NCBI GenBank assembly: GCA_032690845.1
Contig: CM064426.1
Span: 62,658,631-62,722,630, forward strand
From: Eleusine coracana subsp. coracana
Lineage: Eukaryota > Streptophyta > Magnoliopsida > Poales > Poaceae
Reading direction: 5' to 3'
Length of the DNA: 64,000 bases
Part shown: one piece after another, positions 22,081-35,209 of the stretch
Layout of the letters: the number at the start of each line of letters is the position of its first letter
Position numbering within the stretch: the first letter of the stretch is position 1
Made by a program: the position numbers and the translations under genes
The notes under the pieces: model-generated
What the model saw: the letters and a program-made list of their open reading frames with translations, nothing else
What the model was told of the DNA's origin: nothing
Database searches by the model: none

Positions 22081-22593
22081 AATAGATAAAGTGGTGGATT
22101 CGTAAATTAATTCTGCACATTCCACCCTTTTTTTCCAAAATGTGTGTCGCTGCCTAAATTTTGCTGTCCTGTTGTCTTTTCCTTTGTAAGAATTAGCTCA
22201 GACCCCATACATTGTTGCAGGTGCTACATTATACATTAGTGCAAAAAAAAACATTGCCACATTCCTTTCAGTAAGAGCTTGGCCTTAAACCCTTACACAC
22301 TATTTCTCAATTGTGATCATTGTGGTGAGAGTTCATATATATAACGCTACTCATGCACCAGTAGTGAGCCATCCACATCATCTGAAAAGGCGGCCGTCCA
22401 CATCATCTGAAAAAGGCTACATCACAGATGACATCTAGACTGCTGAGTTCAAAAGTACTGATGAAGCATCCAAGACTCATCCAAGTCTCCTCTTTACACC
22501 ATAAGAAGACGCACTACTCATGCTTTCATCCTCAGCAACCACTCTCTTTTCAACGGACCTCAACTCTTCTTCTACCAAGCACCAACAACATAC

Positions 22594-23225
22594 ATGGCAG
22601 GATCATCTAGTGCAGCCTTTCCATGGACACCTAGGTCCATCAAAATAGCACTTGCCACTATCGACTGTGTCATGCATAAGCCTAGGGATCCATATCCCCT
22701 CAAGGATGACAAAATCAAGCAAGTGGTTTCCATGTTGAATGCAAGAATCCCCGTGTCCCCTGAGACTGAAATGTAGCAATATGTAACAACAAATGACCTT
22801 AGGGCGCTCCTAAAAGATCACTGCAGAAAGTACCTAAGGATTGGTGAGCTGGCAAACCTCTCATATGCAGGTTTCGCCAGCAGGACATACCAGATCATGA
22901 TGTTGCGTGACCATAACTATCTCTTGCACATTCAGGTTCTCTTTGTTTTTCTACTATCATGCTATTCTACTCCAACATTTTATTTCATTTCCTCATTTAA
23001 CTACTCTAATTTTCTCAGGCTTTCTTGGCGGATGATGAACTCATCAACAAACCAAACCCAAACTTCTTCTACCTATTCATGTTCTTCGATGGGGGTGTCA
23101 TGCCTGGCTCACCACGACATCAAGAGGTCATCCGACCAGTAGTGAAAGATCACCAACCACCAATGACGATGATGATGATCTCATGCCTGAGAAAACACCT
23201 ACCCCAAGTGCATGGCATATGCTGA
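22594..23225 (+). pseudogene. Two-exon gene of unknown function, with one in-frame stop
   Basis: Exon 1 (22594-22935) opens MAGSSSAAFPWTPRS and reads in one frame except for a TAG at 22774-22776. An intron (22936-23018) has GT/AG ends and a pyrimidine-rich acceptor. Exon 2 (23019-23225) keeps the phase and reads AFLADDELINKPNPNFFYLF. The spliced length would be 182 residues. Near 23165 a neighbouring frame (DDDDLMPEKTPTPSAW) looks more protein-like, suggesting a small indel. I do not recognise the family. A clean intron argues that this was once a real gene or a captured fragment. Confidence 0.5.
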
Positions 23226-24808
23226 ATAGCTTATGGTAGAAGCGATGCCCAAAAAAAAACAGGCAAGAAATGGCCAAGGAATCACCCATTTCCTTATAAT
23301 TGTCAATATGACAATTGGGGCCCAATCATTTATCATTTGTAGTATGTAATTATTTTACATATGTTGTTCCAACCACCTATTTATGTTGTAGTTCATATTC
23401 ACCTTTGCTGTGATAATGTACTCCAGTAGGTCAGTCTTAATTTACTACTGTTCAAAGTGACACCACTCTACCATAGTTATAACATGCAGTGATGCACATG
23501 CACGCATGCACCAGATGTCTCTGCGCAACCACCAGGACAAGTTACATGCTAGAGTGGGGGCCCTATGTTGCAACTAGTTAGTCATTGGGTGACCAATAGG
23601 TCTATTTCACTATTTGCCATCTTGCACGCCAATAGGCATGGACCAGGGTCAAGTTGGTCAGTGGGTAACTGACTAATCAAGTCCCATGGACTAGTGGGTT
23701 ATCAACTGACCGATAGGTGCTTTTCTCTCTGACAAGGCCCACCCACGAATGATGCCAGATCCATGCCAGCATGCTATCGGTTATGATACAACCGAATAGT
23801 CATTAGTCAGATAATACATAACTGCCTGGTCTCTATTTCTATTTTTTTAATTTCTACCTTAGAATTGCAATTTTCTATTAAAATAATATTATTAAAAAAA
23901 TATTAAAACAAAGTACCGCTATTTCTATTGAAGTTGAGAATCACCAGTGTCAAAAATACGATCACCCGTGTTGAAGCTGAGGATCACCCGTGTAAAAAAT
24001 ATGTTTGGCACAGGCACCCTACATGTCACCTACATGTCAAAACATTAACTACATCTGTCAACCAAGCCGCATTTGGGTTCAAAGTAAAATAAAAATATTA
24101 CCATATCTGTCCCATCGTACAGTCCATAAAATAAAAGTATATACTTTTTTATCATCACACCTGGGTCCTCCACGTCACTTTGTCAGCGTTGCCACTTGCC
24201 AGAGCTAATGACCGATCCAACCATAAACAAATACCACACCGGACAAGTTTGAATCTCGATGTCATTCTCATTTTTAGATGCTACTTTGTCTCTTTATGAT
24301 ACTTTTTTCAATTTATTTAATACTTTATTTTATAAATTCGAGAGTTAAGAATGACGGAAAAAGTGGATGTAAAACACGCGAAGAAGAGATAGAGATATAT
24401 TCATAAAAAAGGATACATTGAAATACGAAGATAACAGATAATTTGAGAAAAATAAAAAAAAAGACTAAGATAGAGGGAGTACTCATTTTCTATACATCCA
24501 TCTTTTCTACCTTTTTTAATTCTCACATCGAAAGGTAAAATATTAATTATTTTAATATGAAGGGAATATATAGTAAGAGATTTTTTGCAGATAAACATCT
24601 TCATAGTAACAATATTAACTAATGAAGAATTTATCACTAACAAAAATTAAATGCAATTTGGCATTCAACCACACCTCTCGTACTGAGCGGCCTGCATTTG
24701 TCATTCTCGTCAACCACATTTTGTGCATCCCTTGAGGTTCTATCGGCGTTGGAAGCATGGTACTATGGTAGCACACAAGGGTGGTAGCACCAGATATGCT
24801 GTCCACCT
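23226..24808. other. Gene-free, with fragments of MITE-like sequence
   Basis: No supported gene is seen. Near 23935-24000 a short unit (GATCACCCGTGT) repeats. At 24460-24485 AGACTAAGATAGAGGGAGTA resembles a Stowaway right end whose partner I could not place. 24640-24808 is the left flank of the next copia insertion. Confidence 0.4.
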
Positions 24809-25041
24809 TGTAGAAATGTTGAAGCGTTGAACCCACTGGGGGTCGCCTACCTTTGTTGATATAGAGTCACAACAGCCGTGACCGTGGCAAATACATCGCT
24901 GATGTTTGTTATGATTCGGCCGGCCTCTATCCTATCATCTATACAACAAACTCTTCAACAGACTACAAATCCTATCCTAGGCCAGCTGTATTCAACAAAC
25001 ATCTAGATTACAAATGTTAGTTTTCAAGACTTATCTTAACA
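24809..25041 (-). repeat. copia-2 3' LTR
   Basis: It pairs with 29550-29786 at about 93% identity, judged by eye. It is 233 bp and bounded by TGTAGAAATG and CTTAACA on the plus strand. Confidence 0.92.
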
Positions 25042-25049
25042 CCTCCCCT

Positions 25050-28000
25050 CAATTTCAACTGCCGAGGTTGAGATTGCTTCTGAATAACTCTAGCTGTCGA
25101 ATAGGGAGAGGTTTAGTAAATCCATCAGCTATCTGTTCTTCAGTTGGCACAAACTAAATAGATAATACTTTTTGCGCCACCCTTTCTCTAACAAAGTAAT
25201 AATGAACTTCTATATGTTTGGTGTGTCCATGAAAAACTGGATTGACAGATAAAATACGTAGCTCCAATATTATCACACCAGATATTAGCAATTTTAGATG
25301 AAGAAATGCCAATTTCTTGGAGTAACCTTTGTATCCACATCATCTCAGTTGTGGCATTAGCAACAGCTTTATACTCTGCTCTATAGAAGATCTAGAAACT
25401 ATTGCCTGTTTTCTTGCACTCCATGATACAAGGTTTGATCCAAGATATATGGCAAACCCTCCAGTAGATCTCCTGTCATCCAAGCATCCAGCTCAATCTG
25501 CATCTGAGAAGGTTGTAACAAGTGTAGATTACGACCTGTTGATTCTCAGACCGACCTGAATAGTATAACTTAGATACCTTAAAATTCTCTTTACTATGGT
25601 TAGATGATCCGTAGTGGGAGAATGAAGATATTGACATACTTTGTTAACTGAAAAAGCAATATCAGGACGTGAAGAGTTGCATATTGAAGGGCTCCTACCA
25701 AACTCTTGTACTTAGTAGAGTCTTCAGGTCCAAGTGTATCGCCCTTGTATCTTGATAATTTCTCACTTGTTATCATAGGTGTATTCACTGGTTTGCAGTT
25801 CTTCATACCTGCCCTTTGCAAAATGTCTCCAATGTACCTTTCTTGTGACAGCAAGATACCATTATCTGTCTTCTTGACTTCAATTCCCAGGAAATAGTGC
25901 AGCTCACCTAGATCCTTGAGTGCAAACTCTTCCTTGAGGTCTCTCAATAGTGCTTGAGTTGATTTCTCTGAGGAACTTGCTACAACAATATCATCAACAT
26001 ATACAAGCAAGAACATAGTGATATCACCTCTTTTATAATAAAGCAAGGACACATCTGCCTTTGAAGAGTTAAAACCAAGAAATTGCAACTTAGCACTTAA
26101 CCTTGAAAACCAAGCACGAGGTGCTTGTTTTAGTCCATACAAAGCTTTATCTAATTTGCAGATAAACTTTGGTTTGGTCTTATCCTCATAACCAGGTGGC
26201 TGCCTCATATAGACCTCTTCCTCAGGAACACCATGTAAAAACGCATTCTGAACATCTAATTGTCTTAGGCACCATCCCTTTGAAACAGCTAAAGAGAGAA
26301 ATAATCTAATAGTAGCAGCTTTGACTACTGGACTGAAGGTATCTTCATAGTCTATCCCATACTGTTGCTTAAAGCCTTTTGCAACTAGTCTAACTTTATA
26401 GCGATCTATGGAACCATCTGCTTTTCTTTTAATTTTATAAAGCCATTTGCAATCAATAATATTCTTGCCTGCAACAGGAGGAACTAAGTGCCATGTTTTG
26501 TTTTTAGCTAGAGCATCATACTCACAATCCATAGCCTTCTTCCAATCTGAATTGGACAAGGCATCATGTAAACTATGTGGTTCACCAATAGTAGTCAGCA
26601 TGCTATACCTGACCGTGTCATCTGTATAAATTTTAGGCTGCCGAATACCGTGTTGTGCCCTTGTGGTAATGCCTTGCACAGGCACAGAACTGCCTCCAGC
26701 TGTAGTAGCCATACCGAGATCGGTAGGATCTGATGCGGTGGTAGTTGTCGCAGCAGAGGAAGCCGGTGTAGTGGAGGTGCACTGTGCCCCCATCACTCCA
26801 ATACGCGGGTGACGCACGTCCACTGCAGGCTGAGATCGGGCAGGCACGTCAGACCTGGTCGGGGCAGCTGGTGGTGGAGAGCCCATTAGTGCACGTGTAG
26901 AGGCGCCAGGAGCTGTCGGCCGTGTCGGGGAAGCAGCGGGAGATGACCCGTCCGTACGTGGCATGGCGGGAGACTCGACGCTGTTGGGTGCAGCTGGTGC
27001 AGACGCAACCTCAGAGGAGGGCTGCGATCCCGAGATTGATGTAGCGCCAGGATCAGCTCGGGAATTGGCACCTGCTGCCCCATACATGTGATCATGGCCG
27101 GGCATAGCATTTTCTTCAAAATTTTCTACAAACTTTGGCAAGGGATTAGTAGCACCTGTATAACCATTGATCGCATCAGTAGGTACTGTAGTATCCCCAG
27201 TAAAATTGTGCAATTCATTGGGTAGAAGAAGAATTTCGGATCGAAGTCGTTGACCCGCATTAGGATGTAACTCAGCAAACGGAAAAATATTTTCATCAAA
27301 GACTACATCACGGGATATGTAAACGCGACCAGTGGAGGCATCAAGACATTTGTAGCCTTTGTGAAGGTTGCTATAGCCAATAAAGGTACAACATTTAGAC
27401 CGAAATTCCAGTTTATGAGTATTATATGGGCGCATATGGGGCCAACAAGCACACCTGAAAATCCAAAGACTGGAAAAAATAGGTGTTTCTTTGAAAAGAA
27501 CTTCAAGTGGTGATTGATAATTTAGGAGTTTTGTTAGGGTGGGGTTGATAAGATAAACGGCAGAGAGAAAGGCCTCATCCCAGAATTTTAAGGGCATACT
27601 AGCATGTGCAAGAAGAGAGAGGCCTACTTCAATGATATGACGGTGCTTCCTTTCGGCAGCACTATTTTATTGATGAGCATGTGGACAAGACACATAATGC
27701 ATAATGTCAAGCTTGCGAAAGAATGAATGTAATCCTTTATATTCACCACCCCAATTGGATTGGACAGAGATAATTTTTCGATTAAATCGTCTTTCAACTA
27801 AGGCTTGAAATTCATGGAAAATTCGAAGAACCTCAGATTTGTGTTTAAGGAGATAAATCCATGTGAATTTACTGTAATCATCTATGAAACTCACATAATA
27901 TTGTTTCCTTCAAAAGAGTTAGGTGCTCGCCCCCATACATCAGAAAAAATAAGTTGCAAAGGTTCACTAGAACGACTGACAGAAACAACATAGGGAAGCT

Positions 28001-29480
28001 GATGACTTTTTGCTTGTTGACAAGCATCACAAATTGCATCAACATTATTCTCACTAATGGAATGAGGTAAATTATGAGAATTAATAATATGACAAACAAT
28101 AGGCAATGAGGGGTGCCCTAGTCGCCTGTGCCATCTATCAAGGGATGGCTTTATTGTACTTAACACCTGTCTTCTGAAGTGATGAAGATTGGAAGGAAGT
28201 GGATAGAGGCCATCTTTGCATCGACCACTAAGAAGAATTCTCCTCATTGCTAGGTCCTTTACAAAAAAACACCAAGGGTGAAATTATAGAAAAACTCTAT
28301 TATCAAGAGTAAATCTATGTACGGAAACGAGATTTTTGCAAGCATCAGGAACATGAAGGACATCTTTTAGGCGAAGATCTCGAGTGGGGGTACTAACAAT
28401 AGCCTGACCAATGTGATCAATAGTCATACCTGATCCACTTGCGGTCTTGATCTGGTCGTTGCCCTGGTAGTGGTCATGAATGGCCAGCTTGTTCAGATCC
28501 CCCATGATGTGGTCAGTAGCACCAGTGTTGGTGTACCAATTGGAGTCGACGCCGTAGTTTTTCATGGCAGCAGCTGCGCTACGCTTGTTGGAGACGTAGT
28601 CGGGGTCAAAACGATACCAGCAGATGTCGGTAGTATGACCCTCCTTCTCACAGACTTGGCAGAGCGGCTTGTTGGTCCGACCACCGTTGTTGATGTAGCT
28701 GCCGCGATTGCCGCCCGTACCAGAGCCATGTGCTCCACGTCCTTGAGTAGGTGCACGCCCTCCTGTGTTGCCGCTGCAGTGGCCACGTCCTCCTCGAGAA
28801 TAGCCACGTCCAGGTCCACCACGGCCACGTGAAGCAGAATTCACGGAAGATTGATTTTGATTAGTCTAAAGTAAATCTATGCGATTCTCAAATGACCACA
28901 GCTGAGTATATAGTTCGCTTACTGATATGGGCTCAACACGAGCAACCACGACAAAAACCACCGGATTGTACTCATAGTCGAGTCCTGCTAAAATATAGCT
29001 GATGATTTCTTCCTCTTCCAGAGATTTGTCCGCCGCGGCCATGTCGTCGGCGAGCGTCTTGATCTTGTTGAAGTAGTCGGTCAAGGCCATGTTGCCCTTG
29101 TGTGTTGTCACCAGGGCGATGCGTGTATTCACCGACTGCGCCTTGGTGCGAGATGCGAACATCTCAGTGATGGCCTTCCATAGCTCGGCCGCCGTAGTCT
29201 TGTCGGCGACTTGGGTCAAGATCTCCTTCGTGAGAGTCGTGAGCAGATAACTCACAACTTGTTGATCACGAGCGACCCACTTGGAGTACTCATCGTTGGC
29301 AATAAGCACCTTCTTGTTGTCAATCATAGACTCCACTTGTTTTGCCGGGGCAGCGTCAGTGCCGAGGAGGAGTCCTTCAAGCTGAGCGCCGCGAATAGCC
29401 GGCATGATCTGTGCCTTCCACAGATTGAAGTTTCCCTTGTTCAGCTTCTCCATAACCGGGAGCGCCAAGGGGGCCGTCAT
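25050..29480 (-). pseudogene. copia-2 gag-pol polyprotein, broken
   Basis: Gag starts at 29480 (MTAPLALPVMEKL) with a UBN2-type domain; the zinc knuckle is CQVCEKEGHTTDIC. The protease site is NTGATDHI, where D(T/S)G is usual. The pre-integrase HRRLGHP, integrase FIDDYSKFTW, RT core YVDDIVVA and RNase H remnants follow. Frame breaks are a TAG near 28865, a TAA near 28285, a one-base shift near 27892, a TAA near 27668 and another shift near 25660. The long open part is 25600-27597 (RT, 665 codons). At least two stops fit C-to-T changes in CAG/CAA codons. Confidence 0.9.
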
Positions 29481-29549
29481 GATGCCGGCCTAGATGGTGA
29501 TGCCATCGAGCAGTGTTTTAGATGGGATGAGGATTGGCTCTTGGTACCA

Positions 29550-29786
29550 TGTAGAAAATATGGAAGCGTTGAACCCTCTGGGGGCCGCATACCTTTGTTG
29601 ATATAGAGTCACAACAGCCATGATCGTGGCAAATACATCGCTGATGTTTGTTATGATTCAGCCGGCCTCTATCCTATCATCTATACAACAAACTCTTCGA
29701 CAGACTATAACAAATCCTATCCTAGGCCAACCGTACTCAACAAACATCTAGATTACAAATGTTAGTTTACAAGACTTATCTTAACA
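29550..29786 (-). repeat. copia-2 5' LTR
   Basis: It is 237 bp, about 93% identical to the 3' copy, and followed directly on the minus strand by the tRNA-Met-type primer-binding site. Confidence 0.92.
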
Positions 29787-30110
29787 CACCTCTCTTACTC
29801 AGCGGCTTTCTTCAGCACATATCCAACGAGACTCAGCTGCAGCCGCAGATGAACAAGGGTGAAGAACGAACCATGGCACCTTCATCGCATTTGTATACCA
29901 GCAGTAGTGCAGCCTGCTATTCCTCTTAAGCTTGCCGTTCATCAGGTTCTTCCATTTTTCAGCATTTTTGTTTACCAACTTACTTCAATAGTTTGCATGT
30001 TCTCCTCCCTTTCCTCTATAAATGTTTGAACTAGAAGATTTTGCATTATTAATCTCTCTAGTACTAGAAGATTAATTGCTCTGAACTAGCTGCTACTCTC
30101 TGATGGATAG

Positions 30111-30581
30111 ATGGATCCTGTGGGCGGCGTGGGGAGGATCGTGAAGCTCGCTTTCACAATCAAGGATGCCGCGGACACGGTCCGGCAAAACAAGGTGCGT
30201 TGCCGCGAGATCAGAGTGCGCGCGGTCACTAGTCAGGGTTAGCGCCCTTCTGTCACTGTTGCCGGAGAAGTCATCTGGGGCGCTGATGGACGAGCCAGCG
30301 ATGCGCGGCGCGTTGGAGGACCTGGAGGAGTCCCTCCGGCGAGCTCGCTCGTCGACGCCTGCTAAGCAGAGAAGAGGTTCCTCCTCCTATGCACTGTGGG
30401 GAAGCAGTCCAGGCGGCTGAGGAAGGTGCAGGGAGGACATATGGCACAACGTCATGACGGTGATCTTAGCCACCAACGTCCAGGTCTCCGTTTCATTAAC
30501 GAGGAACAGTCCTCCTCCACATCCTCCTGCTCCGCGTGACAGTGGTGTTGTTCGCCCACAACATGCACGGCCACAGGTAGG
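30111..30581 (+). pseudogene. Exon of an MLKL/MCA-like N-terminal helical domain protein, frameshifted
   Basis: The ATG at 30111 opens MDPVGGVGRIVKLAF, then IKDAADTVRQNK and CREIRVR in one frame. The next frame continues VRVSALLSLLPEK and MRGALEDLEESLRRA (to about 30345). A third carries FLLLCTVGKQSRRLRKVQ and a fourth DIWHNVMTVILATNVQVS. Together these match the four-helix N-terminus seen in grass MLKL-like and cysteine-rich kinase-like proteins, from memory of that family. CCACAG followed by GTAGGATAAC near 30581 looks like the exon end. At least three frameshifts break it. Copia-3 lies in the presumed intron, and no further exon was found. Confidence 0.6.
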
Positions 30582-30633
30582 ATAACTTTTCTTAATTTTG
30601 TTTTTTTAAGTGAAATGAACGAATGGCCATCAT

Positions 30634-30785
30634 TGTTAGAGATATCAGTTGTAGATATTGTACTTAGAATAGATATGATTCTTTGGATCTCCTGTTGTAA
30701 CATTACTTGATGTACAAGTTATATCCTTCATATATATAGAACGGCACCGAGGCCATCAGCCGTGCGGTGATTCTACAACTCTACA
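30634..30785 (+). repeat. copia-3 5' LTR
   Basis: It is 152 bp, paired with 35210-35361; roughly seven differences were seen by eye. Confidence 0.92.
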
Positions 30786-30873
30786 TGGTATAGAGCCTAA
30801 TCTTTCTTGATCCTCTACCCTCCACTGCCCTCGCCCCTAACCCTTGCGCCGCCTTCCCTCCCCACTTCTAATC

Positions 30874-33800
30874 ATGTCGATCAACAGCGCCACCTCTTCT
30901 GCTAACTCCACCACCACCACCCTCTTCTCCACCACAACTCCTGCCATCAACCCCTTCGCCACTGTTGCCGCCCAGATCCACGTTCCCATCAAGCTGGAGT
31001 TTCTCCATCCCAACTTAAGCTGATGGTCCACCTTCTTCCACTCCTTGTGTGGCAAGTTCGGTCTCATGTCTCACATTGATGGCTCCTCCCCTCCTTAGCC
31101 TGCGGATGTGCACTAGTCCAGACGGACTACGCGGTGAAGAGCTGGCTCCTCACCACTGTCGCCGATGATGTTCTTGACCTCGCCATCGAACCCGACCAGG
31201 ACTCTCGCGTGCTCTACCAGAAGATCGAGTCCTTGTTCAATCAGAACAAGAAGTCTCGGGCTATCTACCTCTCCAACGAGTTCCAGTCAATGGTGCAGGG
31301 AGATCTGCCCATCAATGGCTACACCCAGCGCATGAATGTTCTAGCTGGCAACCTGCATGATGTTGGCCACTTCGTTGCCGATCCACAGCTTGTTCTTAAC
31401 CTCCTCGGTGACCTCAACCCTCACTTCTCCACCACCGCCGATGACATTGCCAACACCGTCCCTCTACCCGACTTCCACCTAGCGCGCTCCATGGTCGAAT
31501 TGAAGGAGAGACGGCTTGCCAATGAGGCCATGGTGGCCACTCAGACCGCCCTCCTGGCGGCTTCCTCTTCCTCCTCCTCCTGCGGCATAGGCGGGTGCTG
31601 CTCCTCCTCGACAAACGGCACTGCACCACCACCTCCCTCGGCCACCGGCTACCGCGGTGGTCGTGGCTACGGCCGAGGCCGAGGACGTCAGTCCCATGGT
31701 CTCCTCAGCCCTTGACCAACGGCACCAGCTGCCACCTTCCCCACTGGTCCGTGGGTTTGCTTTAACCCATGGACTCCTCCTGGCACACCTTCTCCATGCC
31801 CGTTCGTGCCAGGATCACCTGGCCCATACCACCAGGCGCACACAGCTTTTGCGCCTCCTCAAGTCTCTGCGCCAACCCACCTCTACGACCCTGCCGGACT
31901 GGTTGCTGCCATGAACCAACTCGCTCTGCAGCAGCCTCCCTCCTGGGTAGCCGACAGCGGCGCATCTTCGCACATGGCTTCCTATGAAGGTACTCTAAAC
32001 TCACGTCTCCCCCCCCTCTACCTCCTTGATCACGGTCAGTAACGGCGCACACCTTCCCGTTACTGCCTGTGGCAACACCTTTTTATCTACCCCTTCATAC
32101 AACTTTGCTTTGAACAATGTTTTAATTGTCCCGACTCTTGTTCGTAACCTACTTTCCGTACGTCAATTCACTCGTGACAATCTTTGTTCAATGAAATTTG
32201 ACCCCTTTGGTTTCTCTGTTAAGGACCTCCGCACCCGGCGCATAATCCTTCGCTGCAATAGCTCCGGCGACCTCTACACCTTCTCCCCGAGTGACGATCA
32301 GATCGCCACCGCTGAAGCCCACCTCGCCACTTCTGCTGCTTTATGGCATGCTCGCCTCGGTCATCCGGGACCAACCACCCTCTCCACTTTGAATAAAGAG
32401 TCCCTCATTTCTTGTAATAAAGTGCCTTGCACTCTTTGTCACTCGTGTCACCTAGGCAAACATGTTCGCTTGCCCTTTTCTAGCTCTTTGTCACGTACAT
32501 CCGCTCCTTTTGAGTTAGTGCATTGTGATGTTTGGATCTTACCCATTGAGAGCCCATCTGGATATCTTTACTATCTTGTTCTACTAGATGACTACACCCA
32601 CTTTTGTTGGACGTTTCCACTTAAGAAAAAATCTGAGGTGCAACACCATCTTACATCCTTTTGCAGCTACATTACTACTCAGTTTGGTCTTCCGTTGAAA
32701 TCGTTTCAGGCAGACAACGACACTGATTTTGTCAACAACTCCCTCTCACTCTTTTTTCCTCCCGTGGCATTGCTTTACGCCTTTTCTGCCCCTACACTTC
32801 ACATCAAAATGGCAAAGTTGAACGCATCATCCGAACAATCAACAATTCAATTCACACCCTGCTCATCCACGCCCACATGCCAAATCACTACTAGGCTGAA
32901 GCCCTCTCCACCGCCACATATGTTCATGACCTTCGCCCCTCCTCCTCCATCGATAATCAAATACCCTACTCCCTACTTCTCCACAAACAACCCACCTATC
33001 ACCACCTACGCGTTTTTGGTTTCCTTTTCTACCCCAATCTATCTGCCACTACATCACACAAATTAGCCCCTCGCTCCGCCGCATATGTGTTTCTCAGTTA
33101 CCCAAATTCTCACAAAGGTTATCGTTGCCTCAACATTGCTACCAAGCGTGTCATCATCTCACGCCACGTTGTCTTTGACGAGTTTACGCTTCCTTTTGCC
33201 ACTACCACTAACCCGCCATCCCCTGCCTCCATGGATTATTTGCTTGATGACCCGTCCCTGCAGGTTCCTGGTCACCAGGCCTCGTGCGCTCCTTCCTCCT
33301 TGGGAGTTGAGCAAACGCGGCCTTCTACCACTCCTCCACTCCCGGAGCACCCACCGGCAGCTCGCTCGACCCCGGCTTCCCCTGCTCCGTCTACGGGCGG
33401 GTCCTCGTCCGTGACTGCATCACAAGACGCTGTGTCTGACACAACACTCTTGCCACATGCGGCACACGACGCCGACTCCTTGCCACACGTGGCACACGAT
33501 GCCATGTCCCTGCCACCTCCTCCCGCTGGGCCGCCACGACCCCGTGGTGTTCCCGGTCCTGTCCCGCGCCCTGCTCCCAGACCTCATCAAATGCGGACAA
33601 GGGCAAAGGACGGGATCGTGCAGCCCAAGGAATTCTTTAGCCTCTTGACCACGGCGTCTACTATCTCACCATTGCCGAGCAACTATCACAGCGCCCTTGC
33701 AGATGCCAACTGGCGTCCTACAATGACCGATGAGTACACGGCCCTGATGGACAACAACACTTGGCAGCTTGTTCCTCGACCCCCTGGCGCTAATGTCGTC

Positions 33801-35205
33801 TCCGACAAATGGATCTTCAAGCACAAGTTTCACTTGGATGGCACTCTTGCACATCACAAGGCAGGATGGGTTGTTCGTGGGTACTTGCAGCAACATGGTG
33901 TGGATTATGATGAGACCTTTAGTCCTGTCATCAAGCCTGCCACCATTCGCATAGTCCTCAACATTTCCACATCACGCTCCTAGCCCATCCATCAAATTGA
34001 TGTCAAAAAATGCATTTCTCCATGGTCATCTCGATGAGACAGTCTACTGCCAGCAGCCTTCCGGATTCGTTTATCCCTCCACTCCGAACCACGTGTGCCT
34101 TCTTCGCAAGTCACTGTATGGCCTCAAACAGGCACCACGAGCTTGGTACCCGAGATTTGCCACCTACATCCGTCGCCTCGGCTTTGTTGCATCTCCATCT
34201 GATTCATCTCTATTTGTTCTCAAGGATGGCATTCATCTAGCCTATCTGCTACTGTATGTTGATGACATTGTCCTGAGGGCTTCCTCAGCTACCCTTCTAC
34301 AGCGCCTCACTGTGTCCCTACATTCAGAATTCTCTATGACGGATCTCGGTGACCTACACTTTTTTCTCAGTATTTCTGTCACTCGAACTCTGGCTGGCCT
34401 TAGTCTGTCTCAGCGCCAATACGCACTTACATCCTCCAGCGTGCTTGTATGGTAGAGTGCCATGCGACCACTACTCTTGTCGACACACGCACCAAGCTCT
34501 CTGCCGAGGATGGTGCACCGGTTGCTGACCCCTCCTCTTACAGTAGTATTGTGGGTGCTTTCCAGTACCTTACCTTGACCAGACCTGATCTCACATATGC
34601 AGTCCAGCAGGTATGTCTGTTCATGCATGACCCTAGAGAGTCTCATCTTGCTCTGATGAAGCGCATCTTGTAACACATTAAAGGCACTCTTGACGCTGGT
34701 CTACACTTTGGTACATCCTCACCGACGTCTCTCACAACCTACTCTGATGCCGATTGGGCTGGTTGCCTGGACACCCGACGCTCCACGTTCGACTACTGTG
34801 TTTATCTTGGTGACAACTTGGTTTCGTGGTCTTCCAAGCGTCAGACGATGGTCTCTCGCTCCAGTGCCGAGGCTGAATACCGTGCTATTGCTCAAGTTGT
34901 TGCTGAGTGTTGCTGGATTCGTCAACTTCTCTTCATGTTCCTCTTACATCCGCAATGGTGGTTTTTTATGACAATATGAGCGCTATCTACATGTCTGCAA
35001 ATCTAGTTCAACACCGTTGCACTAAACATATTGAGATTGACATTCACTTTGTCCGCGAGAAAGTGTCTCTCGGCGAGGTGCGGGTGCTTCATGTTCCCTC
35101 CTCGCATTAGTTTGCAGATAACATGACCAAGGGGTTCCCTGTACAGCTATTCACTGACTTTTGGTCCAGTCTTTGCGTCCGGTTTCCTCCCGCTACGACT
35201 GCGGG
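30874..35205 (+). pseudogene. copia-3 gag-pol polyprotein, broken
   Basis: Gag opens at 30874 (MSINSATSSANSTTTT), meets stops, and resumes in another frame at 31134-31715 (UBN2-like, DLAIEPDQDSRVLYQKIESL). The protease motif is WVADSGASSHM near 31950. GAG-pre-integrase (HARLGHPGPTTL) and an integrase core (LLDDYTHFCW) lie in 32026-33066. Integrase tail plus RT N-terminus is at 33087-33983, RT core YVDDIVLRA at 33997-34455, and RNase H pieces (DADWAG, SSAEAEYRA) at 34700-35110. At least six frame breaks are seen. The coding part is much richer in GC than copia-1. Confidence 0.88.
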
Positions 35206-35209
35206 CGGG

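Larger units (their letters stand above)
18970..22105 (+). mobile_element. Truncated copia element (copia-1)
   Basis: The primer-binding site TGGTATTAGAGTC (19908-19920) resembles the initiator-Met tRNA complement. It follows an LTR ending ...CACA at 19905. The LTR start is not fixed; it may lie near 18975, and the LTR carries a Tourist MITE. Gag and pol pieces follow to the integrase core, then similarity stops. RT, RNase H and a second LTR are absent. Confidence 0.75.
24809..29786 (-). mobile_element. Complete but dead copia element (copia-2), 4978 bp
   Basis: LTRs of 233 and 237 bp (24809-25041, 29550-29786) are about 93% identical and run TG to CA. A perfect 5-bp target duplication CACCT flanks the element (24804-24808, 29787-29791). 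The minus strand shows the PBS TGGTACCAAGAGCC next to the 5' LTR (29549 downward) and a PPT (TTGAGGGGAGG) next to the 3' LTR. Order on the minus strand is gag, protease, integrase, RT, RNase H, i.e. Ty1/copia. Confidence 0.95.

Noticed and set aside
28470..28832. Plus-strand ORF of 120 codons in copia-2
   Set aside because: It is antisense to the Gly/Arg-rich gag tail of copia-2, whose zinc knuckle is on the minus strand.
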